Below, in pieces: positions 6,870-15,646 of a DNA stretch of 20,042 nt. Under the pieces are notes generated by a model. The model had not been told where the DNA came from and searched no databases. It was given only the letters and a program-made list of their open reading frames with translations. The stretch is taken from the IMG/VR virus record IMGVR_UViG_3300037628_000085, positions 1 to 20,042 of that record; one strand, 5' to 3'. The stretch comes from a virus. The first letter of the stretch is position 1. Every line of letters begins with the position of its first letter. The translations under genes and the position numbers were made by a program.

Positions 6870-8360
6870 TTAAGCAGACTTGTTAATAATACCACAAACT
6901 GCAGTGTTATAAACAATTACCATATCTTCCTTCAAGATTGCCATTTTATCAGCATCCTCTTCAGACTGAACTAATCCAGCACTACCAGTCAAACCATTAA
7001 TGTTTGCTGTCACTTTACCACGACTAATACCATTAGCACCTTTTGTCAAGATATCAACGTTCTTAGAATTGATTCCGTTACCCATGTTTAAGAATAAGTA
7101 CATAGAAGATTGTAATAATTTTCCATCTGCTCCACGCTCAGTAAAACGACTCTCATCATCCCACATTGGGTGCTTAACAAAAGTAATTGAGTTACCATTG
7201 ATATTGAATTTAGTAAAGTTAAACCCTACTTCAACATCTGCTCCACCAGTTTGAGAACTTTGAGAAACATTTTGATTAACTACAATGTTTTGGTTTCCTG
7301 CTAAGTTGATCATTTGTCTTTGTGCATTTGCATAACCATCAGTACCAGTCATACATACCCAGTTGTTTCCTTTAAGAACTGCTGATCTCTTTTCTAATTG
7401 AGCCATCATATCCTCAAAATCATCTGCTGTAGCTTCACCGTTGACACCTGAACCGTAAGATTCGTTACCACCAGCAATTTGCTCTAATAAACCATCACCT
7501 TGAATAATTGGATTTCCAGTTTCGTCATCAATTAAGTTAGAAGTAACACGTAATGTTCCATCTAAATTCTTCATTGTAGACTTACCATGAATCTTTTGGA
7601 ACTCATCTTCCATATTCATTTGAGCCATACCTTGTTGAATTGCTTTATGCATCCAACCTTTAACCATTCCTTTTGGTCCATCATAACTGATCCACAAGAT
7701 ATTAGATGCTGCAGTACCAGAAATCTTAACAGTTTTTCTTTGAATAGTTGTATGGTTAATAAATGTGTCAGGGAAATGACTACGAGAATAACCTCTTAAA
7801 GAAGCTTCACCGTAAGAAGTATAACCACCCATACAAGTTTTAACCGATCCTTGAGGTGCAATATGTGAAGCATAGCTAAACGGTTGCGCATCTGGAGATT
7901 TAAATTTGTAAATGTAGTTTCCTTGTCCACCTGTTGGTAAACCCATTACACGAGCTTGAAATCCTTGACCATGAAATAAAACGTTCATTCCCGGTACTAA
8001 GTAATTATCTTTTAAAGATAAGAAGAAAGAACCATCTGCTTCAGTAGAACCTTGTTGGTGGTTAATTACAGAAGGTACTTGAATACGTCCCATAACATCA
8101 AACTCATAAGCATAGTTTCCTATATCTTTTCCTTTATCAGATAACTTACCTAATTTAGTATTTACATTACCTACACCGTAAGGAGTAACTGCTCCAGATA
8201 CTAATAAAGGAGTCATCATTCTTTGATCAGCATACTCAATCATATTTCTGATCTGTGGAAATTTAGCTTGGTTCTCTACCAAGTTAGAATCTTTTGTACA
8301 AGTTTCTGTCCACTTTCCTTCTTTTACCTGAACTTTTCCAGGATTAAATGTTGTTGCCAT
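6870..8360 (-). CDS. Major capsid protein (putative)
   Basis: The 496-aa protein starts MATTFNPGKVQVKEGKWTET. It is Gly/Asn/Met-rich, soluble and without signal peptide. It lies directly after the portal and a scaffold-like gene, the standard place of the capsid gene in tailed phages. The size fits large HK97-fold capsid proteins. A stretch rich in beta and Gly (195-215, 345-420) and an N-terminal helix region with RNMIEYADQRMMTPLL would fit the E-loop and spine regions, but I cannot assign them surely. The gene has a strong A-rich leader (AAAAACTAAAATT before ATG), a leader hairpin and its own terminator, all expected for the most abundant virion protein. A non-capsid structural role is unlikely but not excluded. 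Confidence 0.72.
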   Translation of the reverse strand: MATTFNPGKVQVKEGKWTETCTKDSNLVENQAKFPQIRNMIEYADQRMMTPLLVSGAVTPYGVGNVNTKLGKLSDKGKDIGNYAYEFDVMGRIQVPSVINHQQGSTEADGSFFLSLKDNYLVPGMNVLFHGQGFQARVMGLPTGGQGNYIYKFKSPDAQPFSYASHIAPQGSVKTCMGGYTSYGEASLRGYSRSHFPDTFINHTTIQRKTVKISGTAASNILWISYDGPKGMVKGWMHKAIQQGMAQMNMEDEFQKIHGKSTMKNLDGTLRVTSNLIDDETGNPIIQGDGLLEQIAGGNESYGSGVNGEATADDFEDMMAQLEKRSAVLKGNNWVCMTGTDGYANAQRQMINLAGNQNIVVNQNVSQSSQTGGADVEVGFNFTKFNINGNSITFVKHPMWDDESRFTERGADGKLLQSSMYLFLNMGNGINSKNVDILTKGANGISRGKVTANINGLTGSAGLVQSEEDADKMAILKEDMVIVYNTAVCGIINKSA

Positions 8361-8374
8361 AATTTTAGTTTTTA

Positions 8375-8405
8375 GCGTTTAATTAATTTATTAGTTTATA
8401 AACGC
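8375..8405 (-). promoter_or_regulatory. Hairpin in the leader of the major capsid gene
   Basis: GCGTTTA (8375-8381) and TAAACGC (8399-8405) are perfect 7-base complements around 17 A/T bases, placed between the scaffold-gene stop (8415) and the capsid ATG (8360). There is no T-tract after it on the minus strand, so it is not a normal terminator. It could be a site of mRNA processing or a stabiliser of the capsid mRNA (inference). Confidence 0.4.
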
Positions 8406-8414
8406 ACCCAATTC

Positions 8415-9581
8415 CTATTCTAAACCTCCCCAGTTTCCTGCGGCCTCTTTAGGTTCTCCACTCTCTGATGACACTTGAGATCCTCCTTTTCCAATAACAG
8501 GAGGGATTTCGTGGAGCTTGTCCACTTTTTCATCTCGTCCTTTTTCGTAATTAGAGTTCTTAATATTTGCCATCGCTTTTTCACCGTACTCATGGTATAA
8601 TGCAAATGCTACAATTGTCTTAGGGTCCTTCATTAACTCGTGGTACTTTCCAGACTCCCAGCCTTTCATAATTACATCTCTACCTTTTTTACCTAACGGA
8701 GAATCCATAAACATATCGACTGTTTCAATATGCGTTCTCATAGATGCCGTTTCTTTATCTAACTTGGCTTGATGATTAGCCATATTATTCTCTATTAATG
8801 TTTGAACATCTTCTGCATTCTTAGATTCAATTTCTTGCTTTCTTGTATCAAGAGCAAATCTAACTTCTTTTGCAGCCATCTCCAAACCGCCTTCTTCAGC
8901 AAGTTTCTCCAACTTATGATCAATTAAATCTTGTGGATACTTTTCTGCTTTAAGACTTCTTTCTACTAATTCAGCATCATCTAAAGATTTCAAATCATCG
9001 ATCTCTTTAAATGGCTTTTGATACTCGTCAAGAGTTACACCTTCATTTAAAGCTAACATCAATGTTTGCTCCTCTGGCTTTAATGAAGCTATCTGCTCAT
9101 TAAAACTTTCTTTAGTAGCCTCTAATACCTTATTATCAATAAACTCTTCCTGAGCCTCTTTAAACGATGCTAAAGTATTCTCCTTAGCTTCGTATCCTAA
9201 CTCCTTAGCAAAGTTTTGAAATGTATTTTCATCATCTCCATCCTCATCTCCTTCTTTAGAAACAGGAGGAGAATCATCACCTAACTCTTTAGGTTCTTTC
9301 TTTTCTTCTTTTTCATCTCCACCTAAAGTCTTATCTTCAACCTCCTCTTCAGATTTATCTTTCGACTCTTCTTTAGATTTGTCTTCAACTTCCTCTTCGG
9401 TTTTAATTTCTTCTTTTTTCTCTTCTGCTACTATTTCTTCTGTAGCTGCTGCTGCTGCTTCGCCTGTAGGTTCATCGTTTGATTCCTCAAAACTAATACC
9501 ATCTAACTCAGACAAAGATTCAAACCCTGCTGGAGAATTGCTCTCGTCAATGCTTGGGGTTCCTGTTGTTTCTTCTGACAT
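8415..9581 (-). CDS. Putative head scaffolding protein
   Basis: The 388-aa protein lies between portal and capsid genes, the usual place of scaffolds. The N-terminal third (about 1-120) is highly acidic and low in complexity, with Glu/Lys/Asp repeats such as EEEVEDKSKEESKDKSEEE, and is probably disordered. Residues 125-345 are predicted long helices and coiled coil (EIESKNAEDVQTLIENNMAN). The C-terminus is short and Gly/Ser-rich. Acidic, helical, elongated proteins with this layout are typical of scaffolding proteins, whose C-terminal part contacts the capsid. No protease motif is visible. The start at 9581 gives an acidic N-terminus and follows a TACATTTG box at a normal promoter distance. 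I am moderately sure of the role from composition and place. Confidence 0.6.
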   Translation of the reverse strand: MSEETTGTPSIDESNSPAGFESLSELDGISFEESNDEPTGEAAAAATEEIVAEEKKEEIKTEEEVEDKSKEESKDKSEEEVEDKTLGGDEKEEKKEPKELGDDSPPVSKEGDEDGDDENTFQNFAKELGYEAKENTLASFKEAQEEFIDNKVLEATKESFNEQIASLKPEEQTLMLALNEGVTLDEYQKPFKEIDDLKSLDDAELVERSLKAEKYPQDLIDHKLEKLAEEGGLEMAAKEVRFALDTRKQEIESKNAEDVQTLIENNMANHQAKLDKETASMRTHIETVDMFMDSPLGKKGRDVIMKGWESGKYHELMKDPKTIVAFALYHEYGEKAMANIKNSNYEKGRDEKVDKLHEIPPVIGKGGSQVSSESGEPKEAAGNWGGLE

Positions 9582-9604
9582 GTTTATGATTATTGGTTAT
9601 AATA

Positions 9605-9635
9605 CAAATGTATTTATTTTTGTTTAATTATGCAA
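9605..9635 (-). promoter_or_regulatory. Putative promoter of the scaffold gene (TTG ... TACATTTG)
   Basis: Read leftward, TTG is followed after 20 bases by TACATTTG (9605-9612), close to the Bacteroidota promoter spacing. The -33 part overlaps the last codons of the portal gene (stop at 9628). The ATG of the scaffold gene is 23 bases downstream of the box. Confidence 0.45.
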
Positions 9636-11859
9636 GTCCTTCTTGAGACTGATCATTATTTATAGAATCTTGCTCTGATTTAGCTTGATCCACTATAACT
9701 TTATTTTGAGCATCATCAGTACTCTTATTCTGATTAACTCTTATATCAGCATTAGCTTGAGCTTCTATTTGATCCATATCATGAGATTGTTTATCCTCAC
9801 GATCTTCTCTTGCCAACTCTACTGCTGCTGCTTGAGCTGCTTTTTGTTGCTGACCTTGTTGCTCACCTGCTTGTAAGTTCTCTTGCTGTCTAATCTTCTC
9901 CATTTCCTCTTGCGCTCTCTCCAACACCTTAACACCTTCTTTCAATGAAGGAGCAAGTTTGAATTTAACAAAATCCTTATAACGTATATCTTTAGCATTT
10001 AACGATGCTTCAGCATGTCTATCAAACATATCTTTAAGAGCTACTTGCTCTCCACCATTAGTTAAGTGAATACCATAATCTTGATGAGCTATATTCTTAG
10101 TTACTTCCATAAACTTAAACTTCTCATCTCCTAAGATAATTCTACCTTTATCCTTCTTACCTAATCCCCAAGTCAGTTTTGTAGTTTCCACCAAACGCAT
10201 TAAAACTCTTTCCTGAAATAAAGACATTGTATAGTTAAACCCTTCGGTTATTGTTCTTGATGCATTAATAGAAGATTGTGCATTTGTAGCAGTAGAAGAC
10301 GCTGCAATATTACCTTCTCTATTTTCATTCACACCTGTCAAACGATCCAATGTTGCCATTATCTCTTGCTTAAAGGCTATTAGTGAAGGAAACGAATCAG
10401 ACAGTCCTAGATCGATCACCTTGAACATACTGGTAATATCCATATCTCTACCCGACATGTTTGTTTGTCCAGAGCTATCATAATCAAGGAATTGATCTTG
10501 AGCAGCACTATATATAACATCTACAATCTTTTTTCCTTTCGGTAAAACACCTCTATCAAATCCTAAGATCTTACCTTTTGCACGATTAATATCTTTCAAT
10601 ATTTGGTACATAGTAACATCAAACATATTAGAGAAGTTCTCAATAACTTGCATCATTGATACTCTTTCACCATTTACAGTATTAAACAAAGCTCCTACAT
10701 AAGAGAAGTTTAATACATCTGCTGGATTATCAACACTACGCATTGTAAAAGGTTTCTTTCTACAATAAGCCAATATATTATCGCCTATTCTAACACCTTC
10801 CCAAAGCACTTCTTTATATTTAGTTTTAATTTTATATCTACCTCTTTTAACTTCCTTGTCGTGTTTCTCTTGATTAAGTAAGTATTTTTCAGTATTAAGT
10901 TCTATTGTATGATCCTTTACTCTATCGTCAAATTCTAATTGAGATTTAGATTTAGGTGACACTTTATAATACTCCGCTTCCACAGATTTCCACTCCAGAT
11001 AAATAACATTAGCTGTCATCTGTCCATCAGTCATATTATAATTACTACTGTAACTTGTATCATTACCTCCAGTTCTAATAGCTTCTAATTCTTCTATCTG
11101 ACCTGGTTCTAAATCAAAAGTCATTAATATATCGTGAATAGGCATAACTTCTAAATGGCCCATTAATGGAGTTTTCTCCAAGAAAGTATCATCTTCAATC
11201 TCCTCAAAGATTGCTCTTTTACCCGGTATGAATTGGTAATCCTCATTACCTTTATAATCAACTTTTAATCTACCATAACACATTGAAGTTATAAGTAAGT
11301 CCTGAAAGTTCTTAGAAAACTTTAAAGTCATATCTAATGCCGGTATCTGCTCATCTAATATAGTTTGCATTACCACCTCATACTTATCCTTAGTGGATAG
11401 CATACTAAACTCAGATAACTTAGAAGCATCCGGAATATCCATCCCTTCCATTGGATCTACTCCATTCTCATTAAGTTTCTTGATAGCTTCTTTAGAATGA
11501 GCTGCTCCTAATAACATTTCCCAGTTATCTAACTTGGCTGTCTTAGCAGACTCATTTATAGTATATACAGTAGACTCTAAGGGTCTTTGTAAGAACTCAT
11601 TTGTTAGTAAATCTATTTTTGGCTTCCCTACCCTATACGATATAAATTTAGTCTTACTTGCTTTACCGTACTGTTTAGTCAGGTACTTCACAGAGTTCGG
11701 GACTCCTTTACCATTATAAACATTATACAATCTTTCAAACCTTGCGATCCTGTGATTTGAATTCTTTAATAAGGATTCAGCATAATCAAAGTGTAAACGA
11801 CACCAATCTTTATCCTTTTTAAGTTCTGATATATTTTGATTTGGGAAATTAGCCATCAA
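9628..11859 (-). CDS. Portal protein
   Basis: The 743-aa protein directly follows the large terminase. The order terminase, portal, scaffold, capsid is the standard head module. The N-terminal region holds a helical start and the stretch VPNSVKYLTKQYGKASKTKF followed by the typical wing of beta segments. Residues about 495-590 (MATLDRLTGVNENREGNIAA, then helices with NASRTITEGFNYTMSLFQER) match the crown/stem pattern of portals, in which a T-G-x-N segment precedes a Ser/Ala/Gln-rich helix. The last ~95 residues are Gln/Ala/Asp-rich helices, a C-terminal extension seen in many large phage portals, including crAss-like ones. Two ATG codons are adjacent (11859, 11856); either may be used. A TACATTTG box lies 20 bases upstream. 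Confidence 0.85.
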   Translation of the reverse strand: MMANFPNQNISELKKDKDWCRLHFDYAESLLKNSNHRIARFERLYNVYNGKGVPNSVKYLTKQYGKASKTKFISYRVGKPKIDLLTNEFLQRPLESTVYTINESAKTAKLDNWEMLLGAAHSKEAIKKLNENGVDPMEGMDIPDASKLSEFSMLSTKDKYEVVMQTILDEQIPALDMTLKFSKNFQDLLITSMCYGRLKVDYKGNEDYQFIPGKRAIFEEIEDDTFLEKTPLMGHLEVMPIHDILMTFDLEPGQIEELEAIRTGGNDTSYSSNYNMTDGQMTANVIYLEWKSVEAEYYKVSPKSKSQLEFDDRVKDHTIELNTEKYLLNQEKHDKEVKRGRYKIKTKYKEVLWEGVRIGDNILAYCRKKPFTMRSVDNPADVLNFSYVGALFNTVNGERVSMMQVIENFSNMFDVTMYQILKDINRAKGKILGFDRGVLPKGKKIVDVIYSAAQDQFLDYDSSGQTNMSGRDMDITSMFKVIDLGLSDSFPSLIAFKQEIMATLDRLTGVNENREGNIAASSTATNAQSSINASRTITEGFNYTMSLFQERVLMRLVETTKLTWGLGKKDKGRIILGDEKFKFMEVTKNIAHQDYGIHLTNGGEQVALKDMFDRHAEASLNAKDIRYKDFVKFKLAPSLKEGVKVLERAQEEMEKIRQQENLQAGEQQGQQQKAAQAAAVELAREDREDKQSHDMDQIEAQANADIRVNQNKSTDDAQNKVIVDQAKSEQDSINNDQSQEGLA

Positions 11860-11879
11860 TAATTATGTTATGTACATTA

Positions 11880-11902
11880 CAAATGTAAAGAAAAAAGGTC
11901 AA
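11880..11902 (-). promoter_or_regulatory. TTGACC ... TACATTTG promoter-like element before the portal gene
   Basis: Read leftward, TTGACC is followed by TACATTTG (11880-11887) in the 56-base gap between terminase and portal. The box matches TAnnTTTG exactly. The TTG is only 12 bases upstream, too close for the standard -33 element but the same arrangement as in the element at 19390-19414. Confidence 0.4.
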
Positions 11903-11915
11903 TATTAATAATAAT

Positions 11916-14006
11916 TTACAAATCTTCATCCTCGTCCTCGTCATCATCCAATCTATCAAAGGCTCCTTGCTGCATTTGAGCTATTGTTAATGCTCTTAAT
12001 TCAGGGTCTTTCATACCTTTAAGCAAGTCTGATCCAACTCCCTTAACGTGTATATAACCTTGGCCATCCTCTTCATATTCTGGATAAGCATAAGCATCTA
12101 ATTTAGCTATCTCATTCATATCCGTTACACCATATTGTAAACTCGTATCCTGAACTAAAGCAATACCTAATGCATCTACTGAATCATTATCAGATCCATC
12201 TTCCAATTCATCATAGTTAAGAAGTTCTTCTATTATTTGAGGGAAGAATATCTTATTACCATGATCTAATACAAATGTTTGTATCAATGAAAGCATCATC
12301 GGCTTAGAATAATTATTAATAGAAAAGCCATATATGTTAGTTTGTTCCGACTTCTCACTTTCAAACTTCTTAGGTCTTTTAGCTAAATAACGTCCACAAT
12401 CATTCTGTTGGTAATAAACTGCTATTGCAGGTGTTCTAACATCAAAAAGAGTATTATCTCTTAAATCATAATAGATACTAGCTTTCATACACATCTCATA
12501 GAACTTCTCTTTTCTACTTGGTCTACATCTTATAAGCAATACCGGCTCCATATTATTTACATTATGAATACTATTATTTCTTCTCAATATAACCATAGCA
12601 CCTAACGATTTAGACGTTTTAGATTGATCCTGATCGTAACTATCAATACCGGCCACATAAAGGTTTCTGTACCCATGCATAGGCTTTCCTGTATCTAATA
12701 TCATTACACATTCATTCTCATCGGTATCCTCCTTTGCAGGTTTAGCTTCAACCTCTCTTGGCATTAAAGGCAAACCATTACTATCCATCTTATATACTAA
12801 TACATATTTAGAATATTTTTTATCATTATCTAATATCTCATGCGCCTGGTCATTTAATACCTCAATAGAGAAATTATTAGAAGCTGCTCTCCTAAATACA
12901 TCTTTAGCATCTAATGGATTATCCTTACAGAATTCCCAGTAATCGGTTAAATCTGGAGACTTTAATAACTTAGCTTTCTTCTCCTCAATCTTCTCCAATG
13001 CTCTTTTCTCATCTTCTATACCAATTCTTTGAAAAGGTTCATACTTAAGTAAATTAGGAACATCTTCAATTAAGTTCCCTGCTCCATCAGTACTTCCACT
13101 TACACATGGTATATAATACTTAGTCCCACTAATAAAATACCTAAGACAATTATATGTATCTGGATCATACCATACTTGTTGAAAACCCTTAGATCCAGAC
13201 TTTACATTACCACCTGTACCATATATAAACTGTGTACCGTACTGAATATCTCCATCCATCACACAAGGTTTAGTTGCTTGATAAGTCTTTATAAGGTTAT
13301 CAAACTCCCCCGATTCCTCATATATAACGTCATTAAGGTACTTTCCTTTAAATACCTCTGGATCACTAAACATCGTTCTTACATAGATATTATTATCGGT
13401 TCCTTTCTTATCCCAACTACCATCCTCAGCTTTCTCTTCCCAACCACTTATAATATCACTGTCATTCTTACTTAACTTCTTGGTTTTGAACTCGTTAACC
13501 ATTAAAGAGTCTACATATTTCCACTTCTTTATAAAGTCTTCAGAGTACTCTTTTTTACCTGCTGCAATACCTGCTTTATAGTTAGGTAAAAACCTATACC
13601 CATAATCCACAATCCCTACTGTCATAACGGATACACCCTTTCTACGACCTTTAGGAGCAACGATGTTTTTGCGTAACCTTTTTGCTTCTTCGATAAGTAA
13701 AAAAAATTCGTACTGATAATCCACATAATTAGGATACATAGCACCTCCACCCTTTACAGATGAAGTCTTACAGAAGTTTAAGTAATGGTAATATCTACCC
13801 GGTATCCATACACCTGCAGTCATATATCCATTTATACATCTATGTACCTGTTCGTCCCAATACTCTCTCCAAGCTTCGGTTCCTCGAACTTTCTTATTTA
13901 TCTGGCTATTAGCATAAGCCGGAATCCCTTCAGTTACTACTGGTGAGGGATCAAACTTTCTTTGTTTTAAGAAAGGGCTTGCTAGTGGGTATGTATATAA
14001 ACTCAT
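11916..14006 (-). CDS. terL: Terminase large subunit
   Basis: The 696-aa protein is the ATP-driven DNA packaging motor and headful/site nuclease. An N-terminal ATPase domain shows a Walker A variant APKGRRKGVS at 117-126, Walker B with the acidic pair VIYEESGEF at 227-235, and a coupling motif FIYGTGG at 260-266. The C-terminal RNase H-like nuclease domain shows its first catalytic Asp in YVAGIDSYDQD (D455) and its last in DNDSVDALG (D608/D611). The tail ends in a run of Asp/Glu (687-696). The length fits the longer terminases of large Bacteroidota phages. It overlaps the 177-aa gene upstream by one base (TAATG). The Walker A lacks the classic GxxxxGK(S/T) form, which is usual for terminases of this type. 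Very sure. Confidence 0.95.
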   Translation of the reverse strand: MSLYTYPLASPFLKQRKFDPSPVVTEGIPAYANSQINKKVRGTEAWREYWDEQVHRCINGYMTAGVWIPGRYYHYLNFCKTSSVKGGGAMYPNYVDYQYEFFLLIEEAKRLRKNIVAPKGRRKGVSVMTVGIVDYGYRFLPNYKAGIAAGKKEYSEDFIKKWKYVDSLMVNEFKTKKLSKNDSDIISGWEEKAEDGSWDKKGTDNNIYVRTMFSDPEVFKGKYLNDVIYEESGEFDNLIKTYQATKPCVMDGDIQYGTQFIYGTGGNVKSGSKGFQQVWYDPDTYNCLRYFISGTKYYIPCVSGSTDGAGNLIEDVPNLLKYEPFQRIGIEDEKRALEKIEEKKAKLLKSPDLTDYWEFCKDNPLDAKDVFRRAASNNFSIEVLNDQAHEILDNDKKYSKYVLVYKMDSNGLPLMPREVEAKPAKEDTDENECVMILDTGKPMHGYRNLYVAGIDSYDQDQSKTSKSLGAMVILRRNNSIHNVNNMEPVLLIRCRPSRKEKFYEMCMKASIYYDLRDNTLFDVRTPAIAVYYQQNDCGRYLAKRPKKFESEKSEQTNIYGFSINNYSKPMMLSLIQTFVLDHGNKIFFPQIIEELLNYDELEDGSDNDSVDALGIALVQDTSLQYGVTDMNEIAKLDAYAYPEYEEDGQGYIHVKGVGSDLLKGMKDPELRALTIAQMQQGAFDRLDDDEDEDEDL

Positions 14007-14539
14007 TATTTGTTCCTTCTATTAGTTACTAATTTATAACGATCTTGATTCTCTATTAGATTTTCTAGGTAAGTCTTTCGACCACCACCTTTGATCTGCG
14101 CTTCTCTTTCTTCGTCATCGGTAACTTCACCTTCTAACTCCTCCAGAACCTTACGCATATCCTTCTGAGCACCAGTTATATTCTTAATTGCAGTAGGTGT
14201 TACAGCAGACATAAGATCATCTGACAATAGCTCTATCTTCTTCTGATAGGTCTTTATCAATTCTTTCTTAGGATTATACTGAAGTGCTTTATATGCTTCT
14301 ACAGCATTCTTCATTGTTGCACTATTAAACAATTTAGGCTTAATGCTACCATATACTTGATTACAAGCATTATTTATCCTTTCTATTTCAGGAAGGTTAT
14401 GGTATGGTGAATAGTCATCTACCACCAAAATTAAGATTAGTTTCTTCTTATCGTCTAATATTGCAAACTCAGGCATTAGCTCCATTGCATCGGGATGCAA
14501 CAGAACCGTACCTTGTTTGTTTACTGGGAATAAATACAT
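14006..14539 (-). CDS. Unknown, candidate terminase small subunit
   Basis: The 177-aa protein starts MYLFPVNKQGTVLLHPDAME. After a short beta part (1-45) it is helical, with long charged helices (95-165) that may form a coiled coil, and a basic C-terminus (KLVTNRRNK). It sits directly upstream of the large terminase and shares one base with it, so translation is coupled. Small terminase subunits are usually encoded just there, are 150-200 residues and oligomerise by helices. A clear helix-turn-helix is not seen, so this is a position-based suggestion. An alternative is another early-late boundary protein of unknown role. Confidence 0.6.
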   Translation of the reverse strand: MYLFPVNKQGTVLLHPDAMELMPEFAILDDKKKLILILVVDDYSPYHNLPEIERINNACNQVYGSIKPKLFNSATMKNAVEAYKALQYNPKKELIKTYQKKIELLSDDLMSAVTPTAIKNITGAQKDMRKVLEELEGEVTDDEEREAQIKGGGRKTYLENLIENQDRYKLVTNRRNK

Positions 14540-14540
14540 A

Positions 14541-14849
14541 TTAAATTAGTCTTTTAGTTTCGTCTTCTTGATTCTCATCTAGTACATCTGTATGATCTCC
14601 AAAGGTATCTTTATGATCTATATTAACAACACCTCTAGTAATATATCTGTATACCTGTTCTTGAAATCCATACATAGCAGTCATCAAGTCTTGACCCTTT
14701 AATCTATACAAATGAAGAACCAAATAGTACTTTCCATCCGTATGCTTTTTCCTAACATACGTTAAAATTTTATTATGCTCTACATTATTTGTAAATCCAT
14801 TCTCATACTTATAGTCTGGATAAACATAACTCATTTCTTTACTATTCAT
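14541..14849 (-). CDS. Small protein of unknown function upstream of terminase
   Basis: The 102-aa protein starts MNSKEMSYVYPDYKYENGFT. It is rich in Tyr, His and charged residues, with a central hydrophobic beta segment (KYYLVLHLYRLKG) and an acidic C-terminus. There is no membrane helix or known motif. It is packed tightly: one base separates it from the 177-aa gene downstream and one base from the nuclease gene upstream. Function is unknown; it belongs to the same transcript as the nuclease and terminase. Confidence 0.7.
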   Translation of the reverse strand: MNSKEMSYVYPDYKYENGFTNNVEHNKILTYVRKKHTDGKYYLVLHLYRLKGQDLMTAMYGFQEQVYRYITRGVVNIDHKDTFGDHTDVLDENQEDETKRLI

Positions 14850-14850
14850 A

Positions 14851-15645
14851 TTACACCTCCGTTAAATTATAATTATGTTTCTCCTTTCTAAGCATCTCAG
14901 TTCTAGCTTCAAGCATCTGCATTACTTCGTACTTAAGGTAAGGGGTGGGTATCCTTCTAAATGATAAGAAATCATCTGCAGGTATGTACATTATATTTAA
15001 TTTTCCTATTTTTCGTCCTGTAAGCTGCTCTAAAAGATAACTGTAAATACTTAATTGTAAACTATACTTATTATAATTACAATCTTCTAAGTGGGACAAT
15101 GGCCCCAACATAAACTTACCATAAGGACTTTCATATTCAATACCCTTACTTAAATTTGTCTTGTAATCATCAATATCAATTATACTCTTCTTACTTGATG
15201 TACGTGCCATTGGCTTATCTGCTGTACCCGATAACTTATACTTCTCACTATAAAATAAAGTCTCAGGATATGATCTGTAATATCCTTCATAATACTTCAT
15301 TATAGCCATTATAAAAGGTCTTAGGTCTTCATTCTTTGGATCTATTATCGTAGTCTTCTCAAACATCTCCAATGCATCGTGTAACCTATTACCATGATCT
15401 ATTGCTTCATTCTTATTGTCTTCCCATGCTTGAAGTACTTGGGCCTTTGTCATACCCATATACTTTCCTTTCCCGGCACATCTAGCAGCTATCATATCAC
15501 CATTAAAAGGTTCTGTGAATCTACCAATAAAATGAGACACACTTTCGTATGCCTCACCATTAGTATCTGCGTATGTATGGGAGATGGGTTCCAGAGATAC
15601 GAAATTATTATCGTATCCCGGAAAACCTCCGATTTGTTTTGTCAT
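14851..15645 (-). CDS. PD-(D/E)XK family nuclease (RecB/Cas4-like exonuclease)
   Basis: The 264-aa protein has the ordered motifs of PD-(D/E)XK nucleases of the RecB/Cas4/phage exonuclease type. These are an upstream helix with HGNRLHDALEMFE (84-96, His84/His89), an acidic residue in YSEKYKLSGTADKP (GTAD, D143), the catalytic IIDIDDYKTN (155-164, Asp160 and Lys162), and QLSIYSYLLE (197-206), the conserved Q-x-x-x-Y helix. Such enzymes process DNA ends for recombination, replication or packaging. No Fe-S cysteine set as in Cas4 is visible. It starts one base after the acidic-tailed 280-aa gene, so the pair may work together, for example as nuclease plus DNA-binding partner (inference). Confidence 0.85.
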   Translation of the reverse strand: MTKQIGGFPGYDNNFVSLEPISHTYADTNGEAYESVSHFIGRFTEPFNGDMIAARCAGKGKYMGMTKAQVLQAWEDNKNEAIDHGNRLHDALEMFEKTTIIDPKNEDLRPFIMAIMKYYEGYYRSYPETLFYSEKYKLSGTADKPMARTSSKKSIIDIDDYKTNLSKGIEYESPYGKFMLGPLSHLEDCNYNKYSLQLSIYSYLLEQLTGRKIGKLNIMYIPADDFLSFRRIPTPYLKYEVMQMLEARTEMLRKEKHNYNLTEV

Positions 15646-15646
15646 A

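Noticed and set aside
8420-8605. 61-codon minus-strand frame inside the scaffold gene
   Set aside because: It lies completely within the scaffold gene in another frame and has no leader or protein-like composition; it is a shadow.
9379-9627. Ser-rich plus-strand frame opposite the scaffold N-terminus
   Set aside because: The Ser runs are the antisense reading of Glu/Asp/Ala codons of the acidic scaffold region.
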